A stretch of DNA of 64,000 nt from Prevotella multiformis DSM 16608 (GCF_000191065.1 NZ_GL872282.1:1202198-1266197), one strand, 5' to 3'. Counted from the first letter of the stretch, positions 1-9,958 are shown. A program made the numbers and translations. The notes: generated from the sequence alone by a model not told the origin.

Positions 1-134
1 GGCTTTTTAGGGGGTAAGTCCGGGCAGTGTGTGCCTGTGTGTTGCTTTCGGAGGGGGATGGGAAGGCAGCTCTTTCCGCCGCTTGCTCCATCAGCAATTC
101 CGGCTTCTGATGCAGGCAATATTCTGTGGATGGG

Positions 135-788
135 CTACAGAAAAGTCACTTCGCCGAAGAACTCCGGACAATGGAAGTCGGGAGCGGGCAGGCTGATGGG
201 ATTCCATGAAAGGAAATGGGGCTGACGTGTCTTGTCGCCGCATTTATAGAAGTTGGCTCTTACCGTCTGTCCGGAGAGATTCTTCAGCGTATGACGGAAG
301 AATGCGCTGACGGGCACGGCGAGCGCAAGCTCCCATGCCTGTCTTCCGTCTCTCGTTCCGAACGGTTCGCGTCCCAGGGAGGTCCAGCGGTCGATGTCCG
401 CAAGTGTTCCGTGAGAGGCCGGTGTACGGTTCTCACGGCCCTTTCCGTTGCAGAGCAATACCGTCCCGATGCAGTTGGTCTCGAGGTTGTAATAGCCTCC
501 TTCTGTATCCGGACAGCAGAAGAACTCGCAGCAGGAGTCTTCCCAGACAGGACCCAGGTCGGCCCCCGAAACGGCTCGTACGCAGTCTTCTTCTACCTTG
601 TAATGCAGCAGGAGACAATCGCCCTTATGGGCAATGGCAAACTTTACATCCGGACAATATGGATAATCTGAAGGCCAGTCCACCGTGTCTATCCTGTGGT
701 AAGCTACCCCGTTCTTCCTGAAAAGGGCCGGAATGTCAGCGGCCTTCACCTGCCGACAGTCCAGACGTACTGCTTCTATCCGTTTCAT
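135..788 (-). CDS. CBM9-like carbohydrate-binding protein
   Basis: A 217-residue protein resembling the carbohydrate-binding family 9-like proteins often found beside glycan-degrading genes in Bacteroidetes. Visible family-type features are a central block around residues 80-110 (VWEDSCCEFF, then YYNLETN) and a C-terminal NFYKCGD...FLSWNPI block. There is no signal peptide, so it would be cytoplasmic. Its start overlaps the stop of the upstream kinase gene in an ATGA, which indicates translational coupling and supports this start. It is the last gene of the minus-strand glycan operon. The binding target cannot be deduced; a sugar or sugar-phosphate released by the operon is a guess. Confidence 0.75.
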   Translation of the reverse strand: MKRIEAVRLDCRQVKAADIPALFRKNGVAYHRIDTVDWPSDYPYCPDVKFAIAHKGDCLLLHYKVEEDCVRAVSGADLGPVWEDSCCEFFCCPDTEGGYYNLETNCIGTVLLCNGKGRENRTPASHGTLADIDRWTSLGREPFGTRDGRQAWELALAVPVSAFFRHTLKNLSGQTVRANFYKCGDKTRQPHFLSWNPISLPAPDFHCPEFFGEVTFL

Positions 789-1876
789 AGCTTCAAGGTT
801 TTCTCGACAAACTCCGCCATCATCCGGTCGTGACGGCGTACGTCACGGTAGAGCAGGAGCTGGTTGCGTGAGCGGACAAGGTTGTGCTCGGGATATTTTA
901 TCTTGTAATAGATGTCGCCGTTGATGTAATCAGTCAGGAAACGGACACACTGCATATAAGGGAAGAGTGCCACGGCGTAAGGCAGATGGCCTGTCTCTAC
1001 CGGTGTCAGGAAGCTGCCTGCCGAACCGAGATAGCCCTCGGTAAACGAACGGAAAATATCCTCTTTCAGACCTACCGACTGGTAGTCGTCGCTGTCTTCA
1101 GCCACCCGGTTGGCACCTGTACGCAGGAAGTCGCCGTAGTCGGAGAAGACGAAGCTCGGCATAACCGTGTCGAGGTCGATGACGCAGAGAACCTTTCCGT
1201 CGGCATCGAACAGCATATTGTTCACTTTCGTGTCACAGTGGCAGATGCGCTTGGGCAGTGTCCCCTTACGGTAGAGCCGTTCGGCAAGACACATTTCGTC
1301 GGCACTGCATTCCAGCTCGCCGAGGATGTCACGTACCGAGGCGACACGTCCCATCCTGTCTGCCTTCACAGCTTCCTGCAGCTGGCGCAGACGGAGTTCC
1401 ATGTTGTGGAAGTCGGGGATTGTCTCACCCAAAGGCTCTTTCAAGTCTACCAGCATCTGCTCGAAGTTGCCGAAGGTCTCGCCACAGCAAAAGGCATTCT
1501 CCGGGTTCACTTCTTCCTTGGTGCAGGTATCAGGGATGAAGACGCTCATGCGCCAGTAGCGTCCGTTGCCGTCCTTGTAATAGGTCTTGCCAGCCGAAGT
1601 CTCTATGAAGCGCAGGCACTTGCGGTCGATGTCCTGCTCGCCCTGTGCCTCCAGCTTATGGCGTATATGTGCTGTCACCGTCTCGATGTTGTGCTGCAAC
1701 AGGTCTACATCGGTGAAAACGGTGTCATTGATGCGCTGCAGGATGTAGTCGGGAGTGTCAGTCCCCACAGTGGTCACATGCAGCGTTTCGTTGATCAGTC
1801 CGTTTCCTATCGGACTGACGCTTTCGACAGCTCCTTCGATGCGGAACTGTGAGACGACATTGATGAAATCGAGCAT
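785..1876 (-). CDS. Aminoglycoside-phosphotransferase-fold sugar kinase, N-acetylhexosamine 1-kinase-like
   Basis: A 363-residue kinase of the APH/choline-kinase fold. The catalytic loop HCDTKVNN (residues 213-220) and the metal-binding IDLDT (233-237) are intact. This arrangement is typical of NahK-type N-acetylhexosamine 1-kinases, which phosphorylate GlcNAc or GalNAc at the anomeric position. In this operon a GlcNAc 1-kinase would fit: GH20 and GH130 would release GlcNAc from N-glycan core fragments. It lacks a signal peptide and is predicted cytoplasmic. It follows the GH92 gene by 99 bp and overlaps the next gene by 4 bp. Family assignment is firm; the substrate is inferred from context. 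Confidence 0.82.
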   Translation of the reverse strand: MLDFINVVSQFRIEGAVESVSPIGNGLINETLHVTTVGTDTPDYILQRINDTVFTDVDLLQHNIETVTAHIRHKLEAQGEQDIDRKCLRFIETSAGKTYYKDGNGRYWRMSVFIPDTCTKEEVNPENAFCCGETFGNFEQMLVDLKEPLGETIPDFHNMELRLRQLQEAVKADRMGRVASVRDILGELECSADEMCLAERLYRKGTLPKRICHCDTKVNNMLFDADGKVLCVIDLDTVMPSFVFSDYGDFLRTGANRVAEDSDDYQSVGLKEDIFRSFTEGYLGSAGSFLTPVETGHLPYAVALFPYMQCVRFLTDYINGDIYYKIKYPEHNLVRSRNQLLLYRDVRRHDRMMAEFVEKTLKL

Positions 1877-1975
1877 GGTTTTATTAGGTTTTATTTGAAG
1901 ATTGTTTGTTTTGAGGAAGGAGTCATAGGGGGCAAGAGTGTTAGAGAAGTTAACGCTCTTGACCCCTCCAGCCTC

Positions 1976-4126
1976 CTACGGTCTGTCTGCCGGTTTTACG
2001 CCGAACCGAGAAGGCTTGCTGCCCATCGTCAGCTCGAGCGTGCCGCCGCAGGCGATGTCCTTGAAGTCGATGTACGAGCGGGTATAGGGCTTGCCGTTCA
2101 GCCGGGCACGCTGGATATAGATGTTCTCCGGGCTGTTGTCATGCGCCACGACACGGAATGTCTTGCCGTTTCCCACGTTCACGGCAGCTTCGTCGAAGAG
2201 CGGCGATCCGATGATGTATCTTCCGCCGGCCGGCTCCACCTGATAGATTCCCAGTGCCGAAAGGATGTACCATGCCGACATCTGTCCTACGTCCTCATTG
2301 CCGCTCAGGCCGTCGAAGTTGTCGTGATACAGGTTCTTGAGCACATAGCGTATCTTCTCCGCACCTTTCCATGGCTGTCCCACATAGTTGTACATATATA
2401 ATATATGGTGGCTCGGTTCATTGCCATGTGCATACTGGCCGATCAGCCCCGTGATGTCCGGCGAGGCATCAGCGCCCATGTCGCCATGGACGATGAAGAG
2501 GGAGTCGAGCTTTGAGACAAACGGCTTCTCACCGCCGAAGGCAGCGACAAGTCCGTGTACGTCATGCGGCACGAGCCATACATACTGCCAGGCATTGCCC
2601 TCGGTATAGTCGTCCTGGCGGTGGACGGTGCTGAACGGATCGAACGGTTCACGGAACTTCCCGTCCGAAGTCACACCCCGCATGAACTTCGTCTTCCGGT
2701 CAAAGTAGAAGTCACGGTACGACTGGCTGCGCTTGTGGAAATACTTGTAATCATCCGTTCTGCCCAGCTGCCTGGCGAGCTTTGCTATACAGGCGTCTGC
2801 CAGTGCATATTCCAGTCCCTTGGCAACCGTCTCACGTTCCGGGTCGAGGTCGCAGGGAATATATCCGTACTTTTTCAGCAGTCCCATGCCGCGTTCGTCA
2901 CGCATGGCAGAAGCCTTGGCGGCTTCAAGCACTGCACGTTTGTCCACATCAAAGCCTTTCAGGGCAATGTCCACGAGGATGGGAATGCCCGGATTGCCCA
3001 CCATGCAGTCTGTCTCGTTGCCCATCAGATGCCATACCGGTAGCTTGCCTTGCTCTTTGAAGATGTGCAGGAACGTCTGGGCAAGATCGCGCTGCATTTC
3101 CGGATGGATGATCGTCATCAGCGGGAAGGCGGCCCGATAAGTGTCCCAGAGTGAAAAGGTGGTATAGTCGGTAAAGTCGCCCTGGTGTGTCTTTCCGTCT
3201 GCCCCACGGTATTCGCCGTTGACGTCATTGAATACCGACGGTGCAATCATCGTATGGTAGAGTGCCGTATAGAATATGCGCTTTGCGTGTTCATCTTCCG
3301 TCTTGACGGCGATCTTGCCCAGTTCACGGTTCCATTCGGCTTTCGCCTGGGCAACAGCATTGCGGAAATCCCATCCGGGAAGCTCCTGCTGCAGGTTCTG
3401 CCGGGCGTTTTCTACACTCACAGCAGAGATGCCCACCTTTACAAGGAGGGGCCGTGCGGTGTCGTCAAGAGCATAGACGCCGATGGTGTCACGCTCGTTT
3501 TCCTGCAACCTGACAGGCTGCGAGAACTCTGCCACGAAATAGACACGCTGGTCCTTGGCCCATCCCGTAGACATACGGAAGCCGCTGATGGTTCTGTCCG
3601 ACTCCTGCTTGAAGCTGCACGAGGTCATCCTGTCCCATCCGATACCTTGTGCGAGGTTCAGTACGACATACCCTTTCGCCGCATCAGCAGGGAAGGAATA
3701 ACGGTGGAAAGCCACGCGCCGGGTCGCCGTCAGCTCCACGCGCACGCCGGAAGCCAGCATCACCGAGTAGTAGCCGGGGCTGACGTGCTCGGCACGATGG
3801 GCGAACTTCACCTCCCGCTGTACCGGGTCGGTGACCGGCAGCAGGGAGATGTCTCCCAGGTCGCCGATACCTGTTCCGCTGAGGTGCATCTGCCCGAATC
3901 CGATGACCGTCGAGTCGCTGTAATGATAGCCGGAACACCAGTCCCAGCCTTGCTTCTTCTGTGTAGGACCCGCCTGAATGTTTCCGAACGGAACATTGGC
4001 TCCGAGGAACACATGCCCGTGTCCGCCTGTTCCGATGAACGGGTCGACATACTGCGTGTAGTCCTGCGCAAAGGCGAAGAGAGCGGTGGCGGTAAGCGCC
4101 GCCAATGTTAAGAACCTTTTTCTCAT
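1976..4126 (-). CDS. GH92 alpha-mannosidase, exported
   Basis: A 716-residue GH92 exo-alpha-mannosidase, a calcium-dependent family acting on N-glycan and yeast mannan. The chosen start gives MRKRFLTLAA followed by a hydrophobic stretch ending AFA|QDY, a clean signal peptide. An in-frame extension to 4396 is rejected because it would run through a repeat array and overlap the GH20 gene. Family landmarks are YVDPFIGTGGHGH at the mature N-terminus, FSLWDTYR (about 324-331) and GNETDCMVG with the likely acid Glu at about 371. It is the first of two GH92 genes in the operon, which differ in sequence around the active site and so probably differ in linkage preference (commonly alpha-1,2 versus alpha-1,3/1,6 in this family). 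Linkage cannot be assigned here. Confidence 0.93.
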   Translation of the reverse strand: MRKRFLTLAALTATALFAFAQDYTQYVDPFIGTGGHGHVFLGANVPFGNIQAGPTQKKQGWDWCSGYHYSDSTVIGFGQMHLSGTGIGDLGDISLLPVTDPVQREVKFAHRAEHVSPGYYSVMLASGVRVELTATRRVAFHRYSFPADAAKGYVVLNLAQGIGWDRMTSCSFKQESDRTISGFRMSTGWAKDQRVYFVAEFSQPVRLQENERDTIGVYALDDTARPLLVKVGISAVSVENARQNLQQELPGWDFRNAVAQAKAEWNRELGKIAVKTEDEHAKRIFYTALYHTMIAPSVFNDVNGEYRGADGKTHQGDFTDYTTFSLWDTYRAAFPLMTIIHPEMQRDLAQTFLHIFKEQGKLPVWHLMGNETDCMVGNPGIPILVDIALKGFDVDKRAVLEAAKASAMRDERGMGLLKKYGYIPCDLDPERETVAKGLEYALADACIAKLARQLGRTDDYKYFHKRSQSYRDFYFDRKTKFMRGVTSDGKFREPFDPFSTVHRQDDYTEGNAWQYVWLVPHDVHGLVAAFGGEKPFVSKLDSLFIVHGDMGADASPDITGLIGQYAHGNEPSHHILYMYNYVGQPWKGAEKIRYVLKNLYHDNFDGLSGNEDVGQMSAWYILSALGIYQVEPAGGRYIIGSPLFDEAAVNVGNGKTFRVVAHDNSPENIYIQRARLNGKPYTRSYIDFKDIACGGTLELTMGSKPSRFGVKPADRP

Positions 4127-4265
4127 ATCTTGAATTGTTTTTAATCTCATTGTCTGATCCGTCAGCTGATGGGGCTGTTTCCCGTTCCCGGATGTCATGC
4201 CTTTTCGGCCGGCTGTCAGCTGTCTGTTGTCCCGGCACATGAAGCCTGTGGCTGTCCCGGCATCT

Positions 4266-4338
4266 GGGAATGCTGTTCCCAGCCGTTGGGAACAGCATTC
4301 CCAAGCGTTGGGAACGGGATTCCCGACCGGTTGGGAAT
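4266..4338. repeat. 22-bp-period palindromic array (GGGAA-N5-TTCCC type)
   Basis: Three units of 22, 22 and 23 bp plus a partial fourth, starting at 4266, 4288, 4310 and 4333. Each unit is GGGAA-N5-TTCCC, a near-palindrome, followed by a 7-8-nt spacer ending CGTT or CGGTT. Arrays of the same form are at 43876 and 50382. It sits in the 232-bp gap between the GH20 stop and the GH92 start, inside the operon, so it would be transcribed and could fold into serial hairpins. Confidence 0.9.
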
Positions 4339-4358
4339 ATGACGGAAAGCTCCCCCGG

Positions 4359-6458
4359 TTATCCTTTCCCGCAGCTTCTGATGATTCTGTTGACAATCAC
4401 CTCGTCGGTGAATATCCATGCGTCTTTCTCACGGGAGAGTGCCCTTACGCGTACATAGCGTCCCTTGGCGTTACCCTTCCACCGGTAAGGATAGACAAGA
4501 TAGGCCTCTTTTGTCTTTACTCCCGGCTGTGCGGTGTCAATCGTTTTGTAGTTCTTCCCATCGTCGGAGACCATCAGCTCAACGGATGCCGGAGCATAGA
4601 TTACCGCATCGTACTGGTGCATGAAGTCGACTTCCACGTCACGTATCTCTGTCAGCTTGCCCATATCGACGACGACATCCATGCCGGTACTGTCTATGAA
4701 GCCCTGCCAGCGTCCCTCAAGATAGCCCCAGTCGCCTCGCAGTCCGTTGGTCAGCGTGCTGTCGCCTTCCGCCCTGTATTTCTCTGCATAGCGTCCCAGG
4801 TAAGTGACGGGGCGGCCCATTGCTTCGTGTTGTGTTATGCTACGGCTTTCTATACGTGAACCCTTCTCCTTTGAGAGGTCAAAGGCATTATAGCCTGCAC
4901 GCCTCAGTCGGTCGACATTCACAACTGCTCTCCGGCAGAAATTGTCGTAACCTGTGCGCTGCTTCGTCCATCCTGTCTCTGCCAGAGCCAACAGACGAGG
5001 ATAGAGCATATACTCTAAATGGCCGGGCTCGGCGATGAATTCCGTCCAGACACAGGCCTGCACGCCATCCATATACTTCTCAAGATTGGTTCCTTTATAC
5101 TTCGCTGGGATGGGCTCATAATTGTAGGTCTTATCCAAACGGGTATAACCTCCCTGTGCCTTCGGCTGTTCCATCGGATTGTCCTGATACATATTCAGAT
5201 AATAGAACTGCTGCGGTGCCATCACTACATGGTGCTTGCTTGTTGCAGCCTCGATGCCTGCTTCAGTCCCACGCCATGACATCACGGCTGCGTTAGGAGC
5301 CAGTTTGCCTTCCATGATCTCGTCCCAACCGAGGAGCTTACGACCGTTACGGTTCAAGAACTGTTCCATACGATGGGTGAAATGGCTCTGCAACTCGGCT
5401 ACATCCTTTAAGTGATTCTCCTTCATCATCCTCTGGCAGTCAGGACAAGTTTTCCATGTGCGACGCTCTGCCTCGTCTCCTCCGATGTGGATATACTTGG
5501 ATGGGAAGAGTTCCATCACTTCTTTCAGCACGTTTTCCATGAACGTGTAGGTGGCTTCCTTTCCTACACAGAGGTCTGACTGTGTGTAGGGTTTGCCTGT
5601 ACACGACAGTTCCGGATAGGCGAAGACCACCTCGTCACTGTGTCCGGGCATCTCAATCTCGGGGATGATTTCTATGTGCCGTGCTGCCGCATAGCGTACG
5701 ATATCCTTGATGTCCTCTTGTGTGTAATAGCCACCGTATGCCCCCGGTGTTCCTGCCGGACAGTAACGGCGGTCCTTGTCCATCCACCAGCAGGTCCAGT
5801 CCGACTGTGTCCGGTAGGCCGTTTCGGCTGTCAGACGAGGGTACTGCTTCACCTCCATGCGCCAGCCGCCGCCGTCAGTGAGATGCCAGTGGAAACGGTC
5901 GAGCTTGAAATAAGCCATCGCATCCAGCTGTTTCTTGAGGAACTCCTTCGTCCAGAAGTGGCGGGAACAGTCGATCATCAGCCCCCGGTAAGCGAAACGA
6001 GGGGTGTCCTTGACTTTTACGCAGGCTATCTTCCCGTCTTTCTCCAGCTGACGGACGGTCTGCAGGCCGTAGAACAGTCCCGTAGGTGTCAATGACTGGA
6101 TGGTAATTCCCTTAGGTGTCACCTCCAGCTCATAGCCTTGCAGGCGCACGCTGTCCATTGCCTGTGCAGCCTGTTGGGCTGTCCCCTTGCAAATCAAGCG
6201 AAAAACGGCTTGTTGGGAAGGGTTCTTCGCATAAGCCAAAGGATGGTTCATTACCTCAGAAGTGTACTGATTAAGCACCTTGAAGTCGCTGCCTGTAAGA
6301 TTGGTCACGATCTTCAAGCCCTTATTCAGCTTGAATTGACCCCTCGAAAGACTGATATGCTCAGGTTGTGGGATGATGTTCTGAGCTGCAACAGGCATCG
6401 GAACGGCAGTTGACAGCAGCAGGAAGGCTGCACTCAAAAGGATATGTTTTCTCATCAT
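4359..6458 (-). CDS. GH20 beta-N-acetylhexosaminidase with C-terminal F5/8-type domain
   Basis: A 699-residue GH20 exo-hexosaminidase. It has a signal peptide (MMRKHILLSA to about AAQ26), a GH20b-like N-terminal domain, and the catalytic barrel from about residue 155. Motifs include FHWHLTDGGGWR (189-200), PEIEMPGHSDE (266-276) and GGDEAE with the catalytic Asp328-Glu329 pair used in substrate-assisted hydrolysis. Residues about 590-690 look like a discoidin/F5/8 type C module. It would remove terminal beta-GlcNAc or GalNAc, in the periplasm or at the cell surface, exposing mannose for the flanking GH92 enzymes. The gap to the upstream GH92 gene is only 52 bp, so co-transcription is likely. 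Confidence 0.95.
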   Translation of the reverse strand: MMRKHILLSAAFLLLSTAVPMPVAAQNIIPQPEHISLSRGQFKLNKGLKIVTNLTGSDFKVLNQYTSEVMNHPLAYAKNPSQQAVFRLICKGTAQQAAQAMDSVRLQGYELEVTPKGITIQSLTPTGLFYGLQTVRQLEKDGKIACVKVKDTPRFAYRGLMIDCSRHFWTKEFLKKQLDAMAYFKLDRFHWHLTDGGGWRMEVKQYPRLTAETAYRTQSDWTCWWMDKDRRYCPAGTPGAYGGYYTQEDIKDIVRYAAARHIEIIPEIEMPGHSDEVVFAYPELSCTGKPYTQSDLCVGKEATYTFMENVLKEVMELFPSKYIHIGGDEAERRTWKTCPDCQRMMKENHLKDVAELQSHFTHRMEQFLNRNGRKLLGWDEIMEGKLAPNAAVMSWRGTEAGIEAATSKHHVVMAPQQFYYLNMYQDNPMEQPKAQGGYTRLDKTYNYEPIPAKYKGTNLEKYMDGVQACVWTEFIAEPGHLEYMLYPRLLALAETGWTKQRTGYDNFCRRAVVNVDRLRRAGYNAFDLSKEKGSRIESRSITQHEAMGRPVTYLGRYAEKYRAEGDSTLTNGLRGDWGYLEGRWQGFIDSTGMDVVVDMGKLTEIRDVEVDFMHQYDAVIYAPASVELMVSDDGKNYKTIDTAQPGVKTKEAYLVYPYRWKGNAKGRYVRVRALSREKDAWIFTDEVIVNRIIRSCGKG

Positions 6459-6510
6459 ATACGGTAAATGTCGTTTTTGTTTCTTAGGTTTGACAATGCT
6501 GTCGGGAGGC

Positions 6511-8766
6511 TTATTTCAGATAGAACTTCAATGTTCCGCCCTTCAACAGTTCGTCGTTCGTGATTCGGTACCGGCTCAGCGGCTTCCCGCCCAGTTCCAT
6601 CTTCTGGATGATGACGGCCTCGGCAGAAGGGCGCGCGGTCTCTATGACAAGCTGGTCTTTTCCCCATTGCTCCTTGTCCAGGCGGATGGTCACCTTGTCG
6701 AAGACCGGCGATGTCAGCGTGTAAGACGGGTCGCCGGGACAGTCGGGATAGAACCCTATCATGTTGAATACCGCCCAGGCCGACATGGTTCCCGTGTCGT
6801 CGTTGCCGGGAATACCCTCCGGTGCATTCTTGAAGTACTCCTTCAAGAGCCTGCGGGTCAGCATCTGTGTGCGCCATTCTTCCCCCTTGAAATAGGAAAA
6901 GAGGTAAGGGTAGGCAATGTCAGGCTCATTCGCCGGGTCGTAATAACCCTTGTCGAACACGCTCTGGAGCTTGCTGACAAACGCTTTCCGTCCTCCCATG
7001 AGCCTTGCAAGTCCCGTCACGTCGTACGGAACATAGAACGTGTAGTTCCAGGCATTGCCTTCGTGGAAGCCGGGCGACGGCTCGAAGTTCTCTCCCTGAC
7101 GTGGGTTGAAGGGCTTGTAGAAAGTCCCGTCGGGCATCAGAGGGCGCAACATGCCGTACTCCTTGCTGAAGTAATGGCGATAACCCAAAGCACGGTCGTG
7201 GAACAGGCGGGTGTCGTCTTTCTTTCCCAATGCCGCTGCCAGTCGTGAAAGGGCGTTGTCGGCAATGTAGTATTCGAGGGCATGGGAGACGGAGTTGTCG
7301 AACTGCTCGTGCAGGGCGACATATCCCTTCTCCATGTACTCATCATTATCCGGACGCAGAGGGTTGTCGCTTCCTTTCGTCAGAGCCGACTTGCGGAACG
7401 CCTCGTAAGCCCTGTTGATGTCGTAGCCGCGCAGTCCTTTCAGCCACGAGTCCGTGATGACAGGGATGGCCGGGTCGCCTTCCATCGTGTAAGTTTCTCT
7501 TCCGAAGAGTTCCCATTTCGGCATCCAGCCGTGTTCGTCGTACATGGAAATCATCGTGCGGATCATGTCGCGCTGCCGGTTCGGATAGACGAGTGTCAGC
7601 AGCTGATGCACGTTGCGGTAGGTGTCCCACAGCGAGAAGACCGTATATCGGTTCCCCTCCTTCACCGTGCAGATGTCGTTGCGCTCCATGGCAGGGTACT
7701 GTCCGTTGACATCCTGTAGTATGTTCGGGTGGATGAGTGTGTGATAAAGTGCGGTATAGAATATGGTCTGTTCCGTCTTCGTTCCTCCTTCGACGAGTAT
7801 GCGGGACAGGTCGTCGTTCCATTTCGTGCGTGCTTCAGCACGGATGGCATCAAAGTCCTTGCCTCGCTGTTCGGCATCAAGGTTCTCACGGGCGTTCGCC
7901 ATGCTCACGAACGATACACCCATCTGCACCTCCACCTGGTCGCCGGCCTCGGTATCGTAGTCCATCCATACGCCGATGTCATCGCCTGCGAGTTCCTTCT
8001 GGTAGGTCTTATAGAGTTTGTACTTGCCGTTGTCGGCGTCCCACTCCGCCTCTACGCCCGTCATCGGCCGCTGTTTCTTCCAATAGCCGGCTGCTGAAGG
8101 CTTCTTGCTGACACGCATCACGAAGTAGATGGGGAAGACAGCCTGCGGGTTGTAACAGAATGTTCCCTGCAGCTTCACGCCCTCCCATTCCGTGTCGCTC
8201 ACCTTCTTTACCATTGCTCCCGTCTCGTTTGTCAGTCCCTCGCCGAGGTTCAGCAGGACGTGGCTCTCACCTTTCGGGAATGTGAAGCGGGCAACGGAAC
8301 TGCGGAGAGTGGCCGTCACCTCCGTCGTCACATCGTATTTGACAAGGTGGTTGGAGTAATAGCCGGGCTGGGCAACCTCCTTGTCGTATGTACTGCCATA
8401 CTCCTTGTAGTCTACGTTCAGCTTTCCGGTCGTAGGCATAAGCAGCAGTGAACCGACCTCCGGGCAGCCCACACCGCTCAGATTGACATGAGAATAACCT
8501 GTGAAAAAAACGTTGTGGTACTCGTAGGGTGTCGACCACCAGCGTGCATCCTTGTCGTATTTGTTCAGGTCGGAGCCCATCACGTTGAACGGCACTACCG
8601 ACATCAGGCCGTTGGGGCACACCGCTCCAGGATTGGTCGTACCGAAGTTGGATGTGCCGATGAAAGGATTGACGAGGTCGACAGGCTCTTCTCTTTCCCT
8701 GCCTGCTGCCTCCAGTGAGAGGAAAGAAAGGGACATGAGAAGCCCAAGGAGAAAGTTATGTTTCAT
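6511..8766 (-). CDS. GH92 alpha-mannosidase, exported (second paralogue)
   Basis: A 751-residue GH92 enzyme beginning MKHNFLLGLL with a signal peptide through about LEAAG. The longer ORF to 8868 adds a 34-residue Ser/His/Pro-rich leader with no signal character and is rejected. Family blocks are LVNPFIGTSNFGT near the mature N-terminus, FSLWDTYR (about 377-384), GRETYTMEGDP with the candidate acid Glu at about 424, and GNDDTGTMSAW near the C-terminus. The active-site block differs from the other GH92 in this operon (GRETYTMEGD against GNETDCMVGN), so the two probably split the mannose linkages of one glycan. It lies between the GH130 and GH20 genes in a same-strand run. Confidence 0.93.
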   Translation of the reverse strand: MKHNFLLGLLMSLSFLSLEAAGREREEPVDLVNPFIGTSNFGTTNPGAVCPNGLMSVVPFNVMGSDLNKYDKDARWWSTPYEYHNVFFTGYSHVNLSGVGCPEVGSLLLMPTTGKLNVDYKEYGSTYDKEVAQPGYYSNHLVKYDVTTEVTATLRSSVARFTFPKGESHVLLNLGEGLTNETGAMVKKVSDTEWEGVKLQGTFCYNPQAVFPIYFVMRVSKKPSAAGYWKKQRPMTGVEAEWDADNGKYKLYKTYQKELAGDDIGVWMDYDTEAGDQVEVQMGVSFVSMANARENLDAEQRGKDFDAIRAEARTKWNDDLSRILVEGGTKTEQTIFYTALYHTLIHPNILQDVNGQYPAMERNDICTVKEGNRYTVFSLWDTYRNVHQLLTLVYPNRQRDMIRTMISMYDEHGWMPKWELFGRETYTMEGDPAIPVITDSWLKGLRGYDINRAYEAFRKSALTKGSDNPLRPDNDEYMEKGYVALHEQFDNSVSHALEYYIADNALSRLAAALGKKDDTRLFHDRALGYRHYFSKEYGMLRPLMPDGTFYKPFNPRQGENFEPSPGFHEGNAWNYTFYVPYDVTGLARLMGGRKAFVSKLQSVFDKGYYDPANEPDIAYPYLFSYFKGEEWRTQMLTRRLLKEYFKNAPEGIPGNDDTGTMSAWAVFNMIGFYPDCPGDPSYTLTSPVFDKVTIRLDKEQWGKDQLVIETARPSAEAVIIQKMELGGKPLSRYRITNDELLKGGTLKFYLK

Positions 8767-8920
8767 GTGAGATGATGAAGGGGAATGATGATTGGTGGGT
8801 AGTAAATGTCGGATGTCGGGGGACTGCTGATGGCGAGTGGGTGATGAAAGGCCGTGCATGGCATACACGCTGTAAGGACAGACAAAGACATCTGTCCCTA
8901 CAGCGTGGGCAAGGCATTCT

Positions 8921-9895
8921 TTATAGAATGCTGTTGTTCTTCGTAAACGCTACGATCTCCTTGATGTACCCGAAGGCCATTCCGACAACCGTGTCAGCCG
9001 CACCGTAGTAAACGGCTACACGTTCGCCGTCCTGCAAGGCGGCACATGGGAAGACGACGTTGGGCACGTCGCCCTGCAGTTCATAGGTCGCTGCAGGTGC
9101 CAGAAGGTAAGGACGGGTACGATAGAGCACCTTTTCAGGATGGTCTTTGTCGAGAATGGCTGCCCCCATTGAATAGCGGAAGCCGTTGCAGGTGTTGATG
9201 ACCCCATGATAAAAGAGCAGCCAGCCCTCATCCGTCAGGAAGGGGACAGAGCCGGCGCCGATCTTCGTACACTGCCATGCACTCTCTGGGAATGGCGTCA
9301 CCTTCATGACACAACGATGTTCGCCCCAGTACTTCATGTCAGGACTGAAGCTGATGTAGATGTCACCGAAAGGTGTATGGCCATTGTCACTCGGACGGCT
9401 CAGCATGGCATACTTTCCGTTGATTTTCTCGGGGAAGAGCACGCCGTTGCGGTTGAATGGCAGAAAGGCATTCTCGCACTGATAGAACTTCTTGAAATCG
9501 AAGGTGTAGGCAATGCCGATGGTCGGACCGTGATAGCCGTTGCACCAGGTGATCCAGTAACGGTCATCAATCCATGTGACGCGCGGGTCATACTTATACT
9601 CTGACTCAATCATCTCGGTGTTGCCAGCCTCAAACTTGATAGGCTCGTGATTGATTTCCCAGTGGATGCCGTCCTTGCTGAAGCCGGCGAAGACGTTCAT
9701 CTGCACCGCTTTGTTGTCGCAGCGGAACACACCTGCATAACCGTCTTCAAAAGGAACGACGGCACTGTTGAAGATACTGTTTGATGTCGGGATATGGTAA
9801 CGGCCGATGATCGGGTTCTTCGAATAACGCCACATCACGTCCTTGCATCCCTCCGGGCGGTCTTCCCAGGGCAGAATATCTTTTAAACTTTTCAT
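8921..9895 (-). CDS. GH130 beta-mannoside phosphorylase
   Basis: A 324-residue, cytoplasmic (no signal peptide) GH130 five-bladed-propeller enzyme. The block YKYDPRV contains the family catalytic Asp (about 103), and the anion-site region ARG/HxG-type FYHGVINT is present. GH130 enzymes cleave beta-1,4-mannosides with phosphate. The member known from Bacteroides N-glycan loci converts Man-beta1,4-GlcNAc to mannose-1-phosphate and GlcNAc. With GH92, GH20 and a GlcNAc-kinase-like neighbour, that specificity is the best guess here, though mannosyl-glucose phosphorylase activity is possible. It is the first gene of the operon: a -7 element lies about 55 bp upstream. Confidence 0.92.
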   Translation of the reverse strand: MKSLKDILPWEDRPEGCKDVMWRYSKNPIIGRYHIPTSNSIFNSAVVPFEDGYAGVFRCDNKAVQMNVFAGFSKDGIHWEINHEPIKFEAGNTEMIESEYKYDPRVTWIDDRYWITWCNGYHGPTIGIAYTFDFKKFYQCENAFLPFNRNGVLFPEKINGKYAMLSRPSDNGHTPFGDIYISFSPDMKYWGEHRCVMKVTPFPESAWQCTKIGAGSVPFLTDEGWLLFYHGVINTCNGFRYSMGAAILDKDHPEKVLYRTRPYLLAPAATYELQGDVPNVVFPCAALQDGERVAVYYGAADTVVGMAFGYIKEIVAFTKNNSIL

Positions 9896-9949
9896 TGTAA
9901 ATAGTTTTATGCTTTTAGTTCTGTAAACTTCGATACATAATAATTACAA

Positions 9950-9958
9950 GCAAAGTTA
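9950..9958 (-). promoter_or_regulatory. Bacteroidetes -7 element of the glycan operon
   Basis: On the minus strand the sequence reads TAACTTTGC, an exact match to TAnnTTTGC. It implies a start near 9945 and a leader of about 50 nt for the GH130-led operon. I see no well-placed -33 TTG. Confidence 0.7.

Noticed and set aside
4127..4396. N-terminal extension of the GH92 gene to 4396
   Set aside because: It would read through the 22-bp array, overlap the GH20 gene, and hide a good signal peptide inside the protein.
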